Program-made: the position numbers and the translations under genes | Assembly (NCBI RefSeq): GCF_009192775.1 | Contig: NZ_VTFX01000005.1 | Location: forward strand, 124,001-188,000 | Length of the DNA: 64,000 bases | Direction: 5' to 3' | DNA from: Arthrobacter yangruifuii | GTDB lineage: Bacteria > Actinomycetota > Actinomycetes > Actinomycetales > Micrococcaceae | In this document: in pieces, positions 32,939 to 41,421 of the stretch | How positions within the stretch are numbered: the stretch's first letter is position 1 | Layout of the letters: each line of letters begins with the position of its first letter | The notes under the pieces: generated by a model | What the model was told of the DNA's origin: nothing | Databases searched by the model: none | What the model saw: only the letters and a program-made list of their open reading frames with translations

Positions 32939-33829
32939 TCAGGTACTTTTCCGGGCGTCAAAGATCCAGGGCTCCCGCGGAATCCGTGCCGGGTCAAAGA
33001 CCGCCAGCGCGTCGTCCAGGGTCCCCGGCAGGCCCAGCGACGCGAGGATCAGGGTCCGGACGGCCGCGGCGTCCAGGCCGACGGCGGCCAGATCGGGAAG
33101 CGTGACGGCCCCGTCGCGCTTGGCCAGCCGCTGCCCGGCGGTATTCAGGGCCAGCGGGACGTGGGCGTAGCGCACCGGGGGCAGGCCGAGCAGGGAGCCG
33201 AGGTACGCCTGCCGGGGTGCCGAGCTGAGCAGGTCATCCCCGCGCACCACCTGGTCAATGCCCTGCAGTCCGTCATCCAGGACCACGGCGAGGTTGTAGG
33301 AGGGGACGCCGTCATTGCGCAGCAGCACCAGATCATCAACGGCCGAGGTGTAGCTGCCGTGCAGCTCGTCGGTCACGGTGAACTCATCCACCTGTGCGCG
33401 GAGACGCAGGGCGGCCGGACGTTCGCGCCGTCGTCGGGCACGTTGTTCCTCGGTCTGATGGCGGCAGGTGCCAGGATAGGCGCCCGGCGGTGCGTGCGGA
33501 GCGGACGCTGCTTCGGCCACTTCCCGCCGGGTGCAGAAGCACTCATACACCAGCCCCGCGTTCCGCAGCCGGGCGATTGCCTCCAGATACAGGTCACCGC
33601 GTTCGGACTGCCGGACGATGCCGCCGTCCCAGTCCAGGCCAATGGCGGCAAGGTCGCGAAGCTGCGCGGATTCGGCACCGGAGCGGACGCGGTCCAGATC
33701 CTCCATGCGCAGCAGGAACCGGCGGCCCGTGCTGCGGGCAAAAAGCCAGGCCAACAGGCCGGTACGCAGGTTGCCCACATGCAGTTCACCGGTGGGACTG
33801 GGGGCAAAACGGCCGGCGGCGGAGGACAT
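32939..33829 (-). CDS. gluQ: Glutamyl-Q tRNA(Asp) synthetase
   Basis: 296 residues, about the length of GluQ and far shorter than GltX because the anticodon-binding domain is absent. FAPSPTGELHVGNLRTGL (near 8-25) is the HIGH-type motif. CFCTRR with a later YPGTC supplies the Cys-Cys-Tyr-Cys zinc site. The KMSKS-equivalent is QRLAKRDGA. It adds glutamate to the queuine of tRNA(Asp). ATG 33829 follows AAGAGG; GTG 33835 is possible. Confidence 0.92.
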   Translation of the reverse strand: MSSAAGRFAPSPTGELHVGNLRTGLLAWLFARSTGRRFLLRMEDLDRVRSGAESAQLRDLAAIGLDWDGGIVRQSERGDLYLEAIARLRNAGLVYECFCTRREVAEAASAPHAPPGAYPGTCRHQTEEQRARRRRERPAALRLRAQVDEFTVTDELHGSYTSAVDDLVLLRNDGVPSYNLAVVLDDGLQGIDQVVRGDDLLSSAPRQAYLGSLLGLPPVRYAHVPLALNTAGQRLAKRDGAVTLPDLAAVGLDAAAVRTLILASLGLPGTLDDALAVFDPARIPREPWIFDARKST

Positions 33830-33987
33830 AGGCACCTCTTCAGTCTATTCGGGCAGCGGCGCCCCGGGTGCTGATGCCCCGGGCGGCAGCGCGCCCACCC
33901 GGGGAACCGGCACCCGTCCGGTCTGCGGACCGAGGGTGTCCGCATAGCCGTGGCGTGCCCGCCGGGGTGCTGCCTACCGTGGCGCTT

Positions 33988-34275
33988 ATGGGACTCATGG
34001 AGCTCGAACTCGCCCGGGTGGAACACCGGCTGCGGTCGGCCGAAACGGAACGGCGGAACAATATGGCGCGGGCCATGCGGGAACGATCGGGGCGGGACGG
34101 TCTGTCCGGACGGAACGGGCCGGAGTGGACCCGGTCCGAGCCCGCGAAAGCCGACTGGCCGGTGGCCACGCTGCGGCTCGGCCGGTTCCAGCTGGCCCTG
34201 TTCCGTACCGTCCGGCTGCCCGACGCACCCCCGGGCGAACATTCACACGGAACGTCCAGACTTCTTCCGGGATAG
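33988..34275 (+). CDS. Small hypothetical protein
   Basis: 95 residues. The N-terminal half is a charged helix (ELELARVEHRLRSAETERRN), the C-terminal half contains WPVATLRLGRFQLALFRTVRLP, which could be a strand pair. No recognised family. No convincing ribosome site precedes ATG 33988 or ATG 33997, so the evidence is codon bias and lack of an alternative in this gap. Its downstream neighbour starts 79 bp later on the same strand. Confidence 0.4.
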   Translation: MGLMELELARVEHRLRSAETERRNNMARAMRERSGRDGLSGRNGPEWTRSEPAKADWPVATLRLGRFQLALFRTVRLPDAPPGEHSHGTSRLLPG

Positions 34276-34354
34276 CGGGAGTACCATTTTCGGCACAGAG
34301 GCTCCCGCCGCTTTCCGTGCTGGGCGGAACGGCGGCCCCGGTTGGGAAGATTCC

Positions 34355-34660
34355 ATGACTAGTGGTTACGCGGGACGCAGCTCATCAGGCGGAAAGCGCA
34401 CAACGACGTCGGGCGGCTCCCGGTGGACCATCGTGGTGGTGGGCGTGGTGATGCTGCTGCTCATCATTGCCCAGGGAGTGGCCACCGGATTCACCGGACT
34501 GCTGGGATCCGCCGGGCTGATCGCCCTGTGCACCGGGCTCTACACCTTTCTGACCAACCGGCCGTCCTGGCTGGACCTGCCGAACCGGGTGATCGGCGGG
34601 ATATTGGCCGTGGCCGGGCTGCTGGCCTCGGTGATCGCCACCGCCATTCACTGGGGCTAG
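34355..34660 (+). CDS. Small membrane protein, three helices
   Basis: 101 residues. A Gly/Ser/Thr-rich cytosolic leader of about 22 residues precedes helices at about 24-45, 48-66 and 78-98. The middle has LTNRPSWLDLPNRV, a loop with amphipathic character. The leader and helix layout match many actinobacterial proteins of unknown function. GGGAAGA precedes ATG 34355. It ends 10 bp from the convergent permease. Confidence 0.6.
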   Translation: MTSGYAGRSSSGGKRTTTSGGSRWTIVVVGVVMLLLIIAQGVATGFTGLLGSAGLIALCTGLYTFLTNRPSWLDLPNRVIGGILAVAGLLASVIATAIHWG

Positions 34661-34670
34661 GACCGGGGGA

Positions 34671-36101
34671 TCAGACCCGGCTTTCTTCGCTGCCGCGGGC
34701 TCCGGCGCCCGTTTCATCCACCAGCTCCGCGCGCACCCGCCCGTCGCCGCGGACCCACAGCCGGTAGGCGGCGAACAGCAGCACAATCCACACGGCGCCC
34801 ACAATCAGGGCCACCCGGGTGCCCGGCATGATGCCCAGCAGCACCACGATGAAGACCATAAAGGCCAGCGCCGCGTAGGACGCAGCCGGCCAGAACGGCA
34901 CGCCGAATTCCGACGCCGGCAGGTTCCGGCGCTTGATGTCGCGCTTCATGGCGATGTGCGAGAGCAGGATCATCAGCCATACCCACACGGTGGCAAACGT
35001 GGCGATGGAGGCGATGATCGTGAACAGGGATTCCGGCAGCAGGGCGTTGAGGACGACGCCGACGAGCAGCACGGCGGCCATGGTCGCCACGGTCATCCAC
35101 GGCACGCCGCGCCGGGAAACTTTCGCGAACGACGCCGGGGCCTGGCCCTCCTGGGCAAGTCCGTACAACACGCGGCCGGCACCGAAGATGTCCGAGTTGA
35201 TGGCGGAGAGCGCAGCCGTGATGACGACGGCGTTGAGGATGTGCGCTGCCGCCGGGATGCCCAGGGCATCGAAAATCTGCACGAACGGGCTGGTCTCCCC
35301 GTTGATGTCCTGCCACGGGAAGATCATCATGAGGATGCCCAGGGCGCAGACGTAGAAGAGCAGGATACGCACCGGTACGGTGTTCACCGCAGCGGGGATG
35401 GCCTTCTTGGGATTGTCCGCTTCACCGGCCGTGATGCCGATGGTTTCAATGCCGCCGAAGGCGAACATCACAATCGAGAAGGACGCCAGCAGGCCCCAGA
35501 AGCCGTTGGCGAAGAACCCTCCGGACCCCAGCATCGTGTCCAGCCCGGGGTTCGCGGCGTCGGGCAGTCCGAACCCGAACACCACAATCACCGCCCCGCC
35601 GATGATCATCGCGATGATCGCCGCCACCTTGATCAGTGAGAGCCAGAATTCGGTTTCCCCGAAGACCTTCACCCGCATCAGGTTCAGTGCCGCAATGAGG
35701 AAAATGACGGCGAGAATCCAGATCCAGCGCGGGACGTCCTCGAACCAGAAACCCATGTAGATGCCGAAGGCCGTGACATCGGCAATCGCGACAATGGCCA
35801 TTTCGAAGGCAAACGTCCAGCCGGTGATGAATCCGGCGAACGGACCGAGGTAGCGGCTGGCGTAGTGGCCGAAGGAACCGGTCACCGGATGGCGGACGGC
35901 CATTTCGCCGAGGGCCCGCATGACCAGGAACACAGCCGCGCCGCCGATCATGTAGGCCAGCAGGACGGACGGTCCGGCGGACTGGATGGCGGACGCGGAT
36001 CCGTAGAACAGGCCGGTGCCGATGGCCGAGCCGAGCGCCATGAAGCGGATATGCCGGACATTCAGCCCGCGGGCCAGCGCCTGGGTAAAGGAGGACTTCA
36101 A
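34671..36101 (-). CDS. Amino acid permease, APC superfamily (AAT type)
   Basis: 476 residues, 12 helices. Helix 1 has [21 protein letters not shown], the broken-helix substrate loop of APC carriers; helix 3 has [20 protein letters not shown]; helix 6 has [19 protein letters not shown] members import amino acids with protons; the exact amino acid cannot be told. No ATG fits: TTG at 36101 is used because AAGGTG lies 7 nt upstream and the product then begins [13 protein letters not shown], matching relatives. Confidence 0.88.
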   Translation of the reverse strand: MKSSFTQALARGLNVRHIRFMALGSAIGTGLFYGSASAIQSAGPSVLLAYMIGGAAVFLVMRALGEMAVRHPVTGSFGHYASRYLGPFAGFITGWTFAFEMAIVAIADVTAFGIYMGFWFEDVPRWIWILAVIFLIAALNLMRVKVFGETEFWLSLIKVAAIIAMIIGGAVIVVFGFGLPDAANPGLDTMLGSGGFFANGFWGLLASFSIVMFAFGGIETIGITAGEADNPKKAIPAAVNTVPVRILLFYVCALGILMMIFPWQDINGETSPFVQIFDALGIPAAAHILNAVVITAALSAINSDIFGAGRVLYGLAQEGQAPASFAKVSRRGVPWMTVATMAAVLLVGVVLNALLPESLFTIIASIATFATVWVWLMILLSHIAMKRDIKRRNLPASEFGVPFWPAASYAALAFMVFIVVLLGIMPGTRVALIVGAVWIVLLFAAYRLWVRGDGRVRAELVDETGAGARGSEESRV

Positions 36102-36215
36102 GAGAACACACCTTGGAATGTGGGGAGGTCGGCCGAATAAGGGGCCAATCCATATTACGCCTGCGGCGCGTCGCTGCTTTCCGCCGGGCATGGGGCGGCG
36201 GGACTGTTGTCTGCC

Positions 36216-36241
36216 GGGGCGGTCTCACGGGGCGGTCTCAC
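36216..36241. repeat. Two 13-bp tandem repeats
   Basis: GGGGCGGTCTCAC at 36216-36228 and 36229-36241, exact copies, upstream of the amino acid permease. Confidence 0.7.
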
Positions 36242-36271
36242 GGGCTGTGGGGACACGCCCTTGGGAACACG

Positions 36272-36311
36272 GACGACGGCGGGGCCTCCGTTGGGAAGCC
36301 CCGCCGTCGTC
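36272..36311 (-). terminator. GC-rich hairpin, probable terminator of the secreted-protein gene
   Basis: A perfect 14-bp stem (left arm 36272-36285, right arm 36298-36311) with a 12-nt loop, about 50 nt past the stop at 36360. No T-run, so termination efficiency is uncertain. Confidence 0.55.
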
Positions 36312-36314
36312 GTT

Positions 36315-36368
36315 GATCACCGGCTACGGAACGATCACCGGCTACGGAACGATCACCGGCTACGGAAC
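36315..36368 (-). repeat. Three exact 18-bp tandem repeats that include a stop codon
   Basis: GATCACCGGCTACGGAAC at 36315, 36333 and 36351, no mismatches. The third unit contains the stop codon (36360-36362) of the secreted-protein gene. As 18 is six codons, each copy repeats an in-frame Val-Pro-stop, giving three tandem stops. Confidence 0.85.
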
Positions 36369-36899
36369 GTACGGCAGCGTGTAGTTCTCCACGTAGGTGC
36401 CGGTGGGTGCAGTGCCGGCGAAGCGGGCCTGCGGACCAAATTGCCCGTCCAGCTGGCAGGTCTGCTGGGCTCCGGAAAACGTCACGATGGTGAAGCCGTA
36501 TTCGGCGACACGCGACTGCCCGGCCGGCATCGGCCCGGTCACTTTCACGGCGTCTGATTCCGTCCAGGTTTCCCGGGCCGATGCGTCGGCGCTGACCTGT
36601 GCCTGCAGGGGCGCGAGGATTTCGTCAAAGGGGACGGGTCCCGAGACCGAGGCAGTGGCCGTGCCATCGGTTTTCGCGGTAACTGACGTCGGCGCCTCCG
36701 ATCCGGACACGTTAGACAGCGTGATCGAAGAGACGGCTTCCTTGCTGGTGGTGACGTAGTGATGGTTGAAGCTTGTTTTCACGTCACCGGGTTCACATTC
36801 GGTGCCGGCTGCCGCCGCAGGCGTCGCCAGGACCGCGGAGCCGGAGATGAGTCCGGCGGTTGACAGTAGGACGGCCATTCTTTTGCTCGTGCTCAACAT
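36360..36899 (-). CDS. Secreted hypothetical protein
   Basis: 179 residues. A Sec signal peptide (basic MLSTSKR, hydrophobic core to about 25, ATPAAAAG cleavage region) makes it extracellular. The mature part looks all-beta, with two cysteines (GTECEPG and QQTCQLDG) that could pair. Pfam-type families not recognised. GAAGGAG precedes ATG 36899. Its 3' end lies in the 18-bp tandem repeats. Confidence 0.7.
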   Translation of the reverse strand: MLSTSKRMAVLLSTAGLISGSAVLATPAAAAGTECEPGDVKTSFNHHYVTTSKEAVSSITLSNVSGSEAPTSVTAKTDGTATASVSGPVPFDEILAPLQAQVSADASARETWTESDAVKVTGPMPAGQSRVAEYGFTIVTFSGAQQTCQLDGQFGPQARFAGTAPTGTYVENYTLPYVP

Positions 36900-37044
36900 G
36901 TCGCTCCTTCGTGCAACGGGATCGTCCCGTTGCCTTTGGGGAGCCCCCACGCTACTCCTCAGTAGGAGAGTGTCAACCCCGAGGAAGGCATGTTCGGGTC
37001 AATGCGCCGGTCTGTCAATAGAGGTTCGTCGGATTCGTTTGGAG

Positions 37045-37482
37045 TCAGCTGGGGTCCCGGGCGTAGCTGATACGGGCATCCGGGGGAATCAGGGGATTGT
37101 CAGCCCGGACCTTCATTTCCTGCACCGTCCAGGTGTTGCCGTCCGGGTCCGGGAAGCTGAAAAACGTTCCCCCGTCGCGCTCGTCGAAGACGGTGATCTC
37201 ACCGGCGTCGACGCCCCGGTCCAGCAGCTCCTGCCGGGCGGACTGCGCATCGGAAACCACCAACTGCAGACCGCGCAGCGAGCCGGGCGCCATGCCCTGG
37301 CTGGAAGCCGCGTCCCCCACCAGGATCGAGCAGCCGGAGCCCGTGGGAGTCAACTGCGCGAAATCCATCCGGGCGTTTGACGTCCGGTGGTCCAGGTGAA
37401 AACCCGCCTGCTCGCGGTAGAAGGTGATGGCCCGGTCCAGGTCGCTGACCGGGACCACCACCACTTCCAGGGTCCAATCCAT
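37045..37482 (-). CDS. VOC-superfamily (glyoxalase-like) protein
   Basis: 145 residues, one VOC module pair: VVVVPVSDLDRAITFYREQAGF near 6-27 and FFSFPDPDGNTWTVQEM near 112-128. The Glu of the C-terminal metal site (QEM) is present, and the first position (His/Gln) is unclear. Last gene of the ArsR-SRPBCC operon, 9 bp after the second SRPBCC gene. ATG 37482 with GGTAGGTG upstream is preferred to GTG 37491. Function unknown. Confidence 0.8.
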   Translation of the reverse strand: MDWTLEVVVVPVSDLDRAITFYREQAGFHLDHRTSNARMDFAQLTPTGSGCSILVGDAASSQGMAPGSLRGLQLVVSDAQSARQELLDRGVDAGEITVFDERDGGTFFSFPDPDGNTWTVQEMKVRADNPLIPPDARISYARDPS

Positions 37483-37491
37483 AGCCGACAC

Positions 37492-37980
37492 CTACCTTCC
37501 GGTCTGCACGGAGAAGAGCAGCTGATCCAGCTGGTCATAGCCGGCCGACATGCTGTCTTCCATGCCGTTGCCCAGGAACTCGTCCCGGTACTGGACCGAC
37601 GGGTACAGGGAATGGCCGGTCAGCCGGCTCCTGCCGCCGGGCAGTTCCGTGAAGGTGTTGTATTCGAGTGTCACCACGTCCGGGTAGCCCTCGAACTCGA
37701 AGGTCTGCAGCACGAACTCGTCCTGGCGCACGGTGTGGAACACACCGCGGAAGGCAAACTCCCCGCCGTCGTCCTGGGACTGGATGACCCGGTAGGCGCC
37801 GCCGGACCGCGGCTCGAACACATCCAGCCGGGCGGTGAACTCCGCAGCCCCAATCCACTGGACAAAGAGGTCCGGGTCCATGTGGCCCTGGAAGACGGCG
37901 CCCGCCGGGAATTCGAATTCGCGCTGATACTCCAGGAAGGGTTCTCCTGCGGGGGCATGCAGGGTCAGGGGGTTGCTCAT
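37492..37980 (-). CDS. SRPBCC (AHSA1-type) domain protein, second copy
   Basis: 162 residues forming one helix-grip domain: REFEFPAGAVFQGHMDPDLFVQWIG near 20-44 and GEFAFRGVFHTVRQDEFVLQTFEF near 74-97. It is clearly paralogous to the preceding gene, sharing (E)FRG(I/V)FHTVR and QTFEF. ATG 37980 overlaps the stop of that gene by one base (TGATG). AHSA1-like proteins bind hydrophobic ligands; in ArsR operons they are usually of unknown function. Confidence 0.85.
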   Translation of the reverse strand: MSNPLTLHAPAGEPFLEYQREFEFPAGAVFQGHMDPDLFVQWIGAAEFTARLDVFEPRSGGAYRVIQSQDDGGEFAFRGVFHTVRQDEFVLQTFEFEGYPDVVTLEYNTFTELPGGRSRLTGHSLYPSVQYRDEFLGNGMEDSMSAGYDQLDQLLFSVQTGR

Positions 37981-38486
37981 CACGCGCCCCTTCCCTGCAG
38001 TGCCTCCGGCTGGAGCTGGGCGAGCAGTTCCTCCATCCGGTCGAAGCCTTCGGCGACGCCGGCCTCCATGCCCGAGGCAGCCATGCCGTCACGAGCCTCC
38101 ATCGAGGGGTAGACGGCATGGGCGCTGATCCGGGTACGGCCGCCGTCGAGTGCTTCCATGGTCATGAATTCCAGGCTGGTGATATCCGGGTAACCGGAGA
38201 ACTCGAAGGTCTGGATGGCGAATTCGTTCTCCCGCACAGTGTGGAAGATGCCGCGGAATTCGTAGGGGATTCCCTCAGGTCCGGTGTGGATGTAGCTGTA
38301 GGACCCGCCGGTGCGGAAATCGTAGTGGTTGATGTCCATCTTCATCCCCCGCGGGCCGAGCCACTGGACCAGAAGGTCCGGTTCGGAGTAGGCGCGGAAG
38401 ACCTGTGCCACGGGATAGTCGAGTTCCCGGCTGAAATCGATGAACGGGACACCGTCCGGGACGGTGAGCTGCAGTGCGTTGGTCAT
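37980..38486 (-). CDS. SRPBCC (AHSA1-type) domain protein, first copy
   Basis: 168 residues. RELDYPVAQVFRAYSEPDLLVQWLGP near 20-45 is the classic AHSA1 opening; YEFRGIFHTVRENEFAIQTFEF near 75-96 follows. The ligand pocket is expected to be hydrophobic. ATG overlaps the ArsR stop by 4 nt (ATGA), so repressor and effector-binding protein are made together. Paralogue of the next gene. Confidence 0.86.
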   Translation of the reverse strand: MTNALQLTVPDGVPFIDFSRELDYPVAQVFRAYSEPDLLVQWLGPRGMKMDINHYDFRTGGSYSYIHTGPEGIPYEFRGIFHTVRENEFAIQTFEFSGYPDITSLEFMTMEALDGGRTRISAHAVYPSMEARDGMAASGMEAGVAEGFDRMEELLAQLQPEALQGRGA

Positions 38487-38851
38487 GATGGATCCTTTGC
38501 CTGCGGGCCGCCTTTCGCTGCGGCCTGTGCGTTGAGCACGGCGTCTAGGCTGCGGAACTGCTCCTCGCGGACCAGCCGGTACTGGCCGATCCAGGCGGTG
38601 AGCGCCTCCAACCGTGCGGGGTTCAGGTGGACGGGCCGGCGCTGGGCGTCACGGCTGCGCGTGACGAGCTGTGCCTGCTCGAGGACCTGGATGTGCTTCG
38701 AGATTGCCTGTTTGGAGATCTCGAAGGGTTCCGCCAGTTCGTTGACCGTGGCAGGGCCCCGGGACAGCCGGGCGATGATCCGGCGGCGGGCCGGATCGGC
38801 CAGGGCCAGGAAAGCCTTGTCCAGAAGGGGTTCGTCGCTGTGGGATTCCAT
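38483..38851 (-). CDS. ArsR-family winged-helix repressor
   Basis: 122 residues. ALADPARRRIIARLSRGPATVNELAEPF (near 15-42) then EISKQAISKHIQVLEQAQLVTRSRDAQRRPVHL is the ArsR/SdpR-type HTH; no metal-binding CxC motif is present, so it is not a metal sensor of the ArsR/SmtB type. ATG 38851 fits the family N-terminus; TTG 38884 is in frame. First gene of a four-gene overlapping operon. Likely represses it through 38891-38912. Confidence 0.85.
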   Translation of the reverse strand: MESHSDEPLLDKAFLALADPARRRIIARLSRGPATVNELAEPFEISKQAISKHIQVLEQAQLVTRSRDAQRRPVHLNPARLEALTAWIGQYRLVREEQFRSLDAVLNAQAAAKGGPQAKDPS

Positions 38852-38890
38852 GCGGAGGGTCAGCTTCTGTGGATGTGTAATCAAGGTGCT

Positions 38891-38912
38891 GGTTGTTCAA
38901 CCTTGCGGTTGA
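38891..38912 (-). promoter_or_regulatory. Overlapping GGTTG/CAACC operator for the ArsR operon
   Basis: Three half-sites in alternating orientation: GGTTG (38891), CAACC (38898), GGTTGA (38907). They form two nested palindromes, GGTTG-TT-CAACC and TCAACC-TTGC-GGTTGA. Position 40-60 bp upstream of the repressor start suits autorepression; binding is inferred. Confidence 0.55.
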
Positions 38913-39061
38913 TAACGAAGCTACGCCCGGCTGCCGGGCGGGTCAAGGGGTTTTAGCTGATGCGTTTCGGGGCGGTGGAATCCGGAACCGGCGCCTCCGG
39001 GTAGGGTGGTGTGGCGCGGACGACATGTCTGCAGGGCACCTGCGTCAAAGGGAAGAGAACC

Positions 39062-39829
39062 ATGAAACGAGCCGGATATACCGTCACCGAAGCGGCACCC
39101 GATGTCTTCTTCGTGGAGGGGCCGGCGTCGAACTGGACCATTCTCCGCCGTGGCGAGCGGTTCACGCTGGTCGACGGCGGTTATCCGGGGGATCTGCCGT
39201 TGGTCCGCGAATCGATCCGGGACGCGGGTCTGGATCCGGCAGACGGCGACGCGGTACTGGTGACGCATGCCCATGTTGACCATGCAGGCACCGCGGCCCA
39301 CTTTGCCCGTCAATATTGCACTCCCGTGTTCAGCAGCGCGGCGGAGCACCGCCAGCTGGTGGGAGTGGAGAAAATCCAGGTCTCGCCCGGACAGGTGCTG
39401 GTCCGCGCCTGGAAACCCCGCGTCCTGCGCTGGGGCACCCGTGCGCTTCGTGCCGGCGGCAGGACGCCGGTGTCCGTTCTGACGGCGGAAGTTTGGGACG
39501 ATGCTCTGCTCGCATCGCTTCCCGGCGGTCCCGTTGCCGTACCGACTCCGGGGCACACTCCCGGGCATACGTCCTTCTATCTGCCGGCAGCCAAGGCCGT
39601 GATCACCGGTGATGCGCTGGTGACCGGGCACGCGATCAGCACCCGCAACGGCCCGCAGTCGCTCCATCCGATATTCCAGCACGACGGCGTCCGGGCGGAC
39701 AGTGCGCTCGCAGAACTGGCCGGGCTGGACGCGTCGCTCATCCTGCCCGGGCACGGTCCGGCGCTGAAGATGGGGATTGTGGAGGCCGTCGACGTCGTGC
39801 GCCGCCGGGCCGGTACCAGGACGTCATAG
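39062..39829 (+). CDS. Metallo-beta-lactamase-fold hydrolase
   Basis: 255 residues. The metal motif THAHVDHAG (near 77-85) has all five ligand positions; PGHTPGHTSFYL near 165-176 supplies the next His, ITGDALV the bridging Asp and LPGHGPAL the last His. Two metal ions, usually zinc, are expected. Similar to small-molecule hydrolases of the glyoxalase II / lactonase sort; the substrate is unknown. ATG 39062 with GGGAAGAG upstream. Divergent from the ArsR operon by about 150 bp. Confidence 0.85.
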   Translation: MKRAGYTVTEAAPDVFFVEGPASNWTILRRGERFTLVDGGYPGDLPLVRESIRDAGLDPADGDAVLVTHAHVDHAGTAAHFARQYCTPVFSSAAEHRQLVGVEKIQVSPGQVLVRAWKPRVLRWGTRALRAGGRTPVSVLTAEVWDDALLASLPGGPVAVPTPGHTPGHTSFYLPAAKAVITGDALVTGHAISTRNGPQSLHPIFQHDGVRADSALAELAGLDASLILPGHGPALKMGIVEAVDVVRRRAGTRTS

Positions 39830-40035
39830 GGCTTGGGCGTCTGTCCTGGTGGCAGGGGTCTGGGCGTTTGTTCTGCTGGCTCCGACGGGGGTGCGGAGCT
39901 CCCTGGTCTTACCGCGTCACCGTTCCTTCCGGTCTTCTCCGCTGAGCCACCCCCTTCGGATCTTCACCTGTCCTCCCTGCGCCCGTAAACTGGCGGCGAT
40001 TTATCCCCATCGGCCCGCGTCAAAGGGATGAGCAC

Positions 40036-41370
40036 ATGGACGAGCAGCCGCATGATCCATCGACGGGTCCCTCCGGCGAGTCCGGCGAGTCCGGCACTCC
40101 TGGCGCTCCCAGCGAGTCCGGCACACCGGGCGCTCCCGGCACTCCCAGGGCGTCCGCGGCGCCGGCGCGAAAACGACGCAGGAAGATGGATCCGAAGCGG
40201 TCAGCCATTCTGGGCGCCATGTTCCTTATGGCGACCAGCGCCATCGGACCCGGGTTCATCACCCAGACCACGGTGTTCACCGTTCAGCTTGGTGCTGCTT
40301 TTGCCTTTGCCATTCTGGTGTCGATCCTGGTGGACATCGCCGTCCAACTGAATGTCTGGCGAATCATCGGCATATCCGGGCTGCGTGCCCAGGTGCTGGG
40401 CAACAAGGTCCTTCCTGGTGCGGGGCTGGTGCTGGCCATCCTGGTGTTCGTCGGCGGGCTTGTCTTCAACGTCGGCAACGTGGCGGGAACCGGGCTTGGA
40501 CTGAACGCCATGCTTGGACTGGATCCGAAGATCGGCGCCGCCCTATCCGCCGTACTGGCCATTCTCATTTTCCTTTCGAAGCGGGCAGGGTTGGCCTTGG
40601 ACAGGGTGGTCGTGGTCCTGGGTGTGCTGATGATCCTGCTCATGCTTTACGTCGCCATCGTTGCCGCGCCTCCGGTGGGCAGCGCCTTGAAGAACACCGT
40701 CCTGCCCGAACAGGTGGATTTCCTAGCGATCACCACTCTGATCGGCGGCACGGTCGGTGGATACATCACCTATGCCGGAGCGCACCGGATGGTCGACTCG
40801 GGGAACTCCGGTCTCGAGAACATCCGGCCCATCACACGGGCGGCGCTGCTCGGGGTGATTGTCACGGGTGTGATGCGGGTACTGCTGTTTCTGGCGGTCC
40901 TGGGTGTGGTTTCCGGCGGGGCGGTGCTGACCGGCCAGAACCTGGCTGCAGACGCCTTTCGAATTGCCGCCGGTGAAATCGGCATCCGGCTCTTTGGCAT
41001 CGTGTTCTGGGCTGCGGCCCTGACTTCCGTGATTGGGGCTTCGTACACCTCGGTTTCCTTCATCACGAAGCTTTCCGGCAGCGACCGGGTCCGGAACCTC
41101 CTCACGGTTGCCTTCATCGCGGTGTGCGCTGGTGCCTATCTGCTGTTGGGCCAGCCGCCGCAGACCCTGCTGGTTTTTGCCGGGGCCTTCAACGGCCTCA
41201 TTCTGCCGCTCGGGTTTGCCGTCCTGCTCTGGGCCGCCTGGCGACGCCGGGACCTCCTGTCGGGATATCAGTATCCGCGGTGGCTGCTCCTTATCGGTGT
41301 CCTGGCCTGGTTGCTGACCCTGTATCTGGGGTGGAACTCGATTGCGGGGTTGCGGGCCCTCTGGGCATAG
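40036..41370 (+). CDS. NRAMP-related transporter (YcsG type)
   Basis: 444 residues with about 11 helices after a 50-residue Gly/Ser/Pro-rich cytosolic leader. Overall similarity is to NRAMP, but the metal-binding motifs are gone: helix 1 reads GPGFITQT where metal carriers have DPGN, and helix 6 has TYAGAHRM in place of MPHN. This is the YcsG subgroup, often found near PxpA/YcsF genes, as here (the pxp operon starts 6.3 kb away). Transport of manganese is therefore doubtful; an organic substrate of the pxp pathway is a reasonable inference. Start ATG 40036. Confidence 0.82.
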   Translation: MDEQPHDPSTGPSGESGESGTPGAPSESGTPGAPGTPRASAAPARKRRRKMDPKRSAILGAMFLMATSAIGPGFITQTTVFTVQLGAAFAFAILVSILVDIAVQLNVWRIIGISGLRAQVLGNKVLPGAGLVLAILVFVGGLVFNVGNVAGTGLGLNAMLGLDPKIGAALSAVLAILIFLSKRAGLALDRVVVVLGVLMILLMLYVAIVAAPPVGSALKNTVLPEQVDFLAITTLIGGTVGGYITYAGAHRMVDSGNSGLENIRPITRAALLGVIVTGVMRVLLFLAVLGVVSGGAVLTGQNLAADAFRIAAGEIGIRLFGIVFWAAALTSVIGASYTSVSFITKLSGSDRVRNLLTVAFIAVCAGAYLLLGQPPQTLLVFAGAFNGLILPLGFAVLLWAAWRRRDLLSGYQYPRWLLLIGVLAWLLTLYLGWNSIAGLRALWA

Positions 41371-41374
41371 CCGT

Positions 41375-41421
41375 AGCGGACCCATTCAGGGAGCAGACCC
41401 ATTCAGCCGGTCCGGTCCGCT
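41375..41421. terminator. Weak inverted repeat between convergent genes
   Basis: AGCGGACC (41375-41382) pairs with GGTCCGCT (41414-41421) around a 31-nt loop that contains two copies of GACCCATTCAG (41379, 41396). Possibly a bidirectional end signal; no T-run. Confidence 0.3.

Larger units (their letters stand above)
36102..36359. other. Spacer holding repeats and a hairpin
   Basis: Contains the permease promoter region, two 13-bp repeats (36216-36241), a 14-bp hairpin (36272-36311) and two and a half of the three 18-bp units. No gene seen. Confidence 0.5.

Noticed and set aside
34671-36191. Permease start at the far upstream in-frame codon (36191)
   Set aside because: The added residues are unlike APC proteins; TTG 36101 has a ribosome site and the right N-terminus.
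36315-36368. Possible CRISPR array
   Set aside because: Units are directly adjacent without spacers, only 18 bp, and no cas genes are present.
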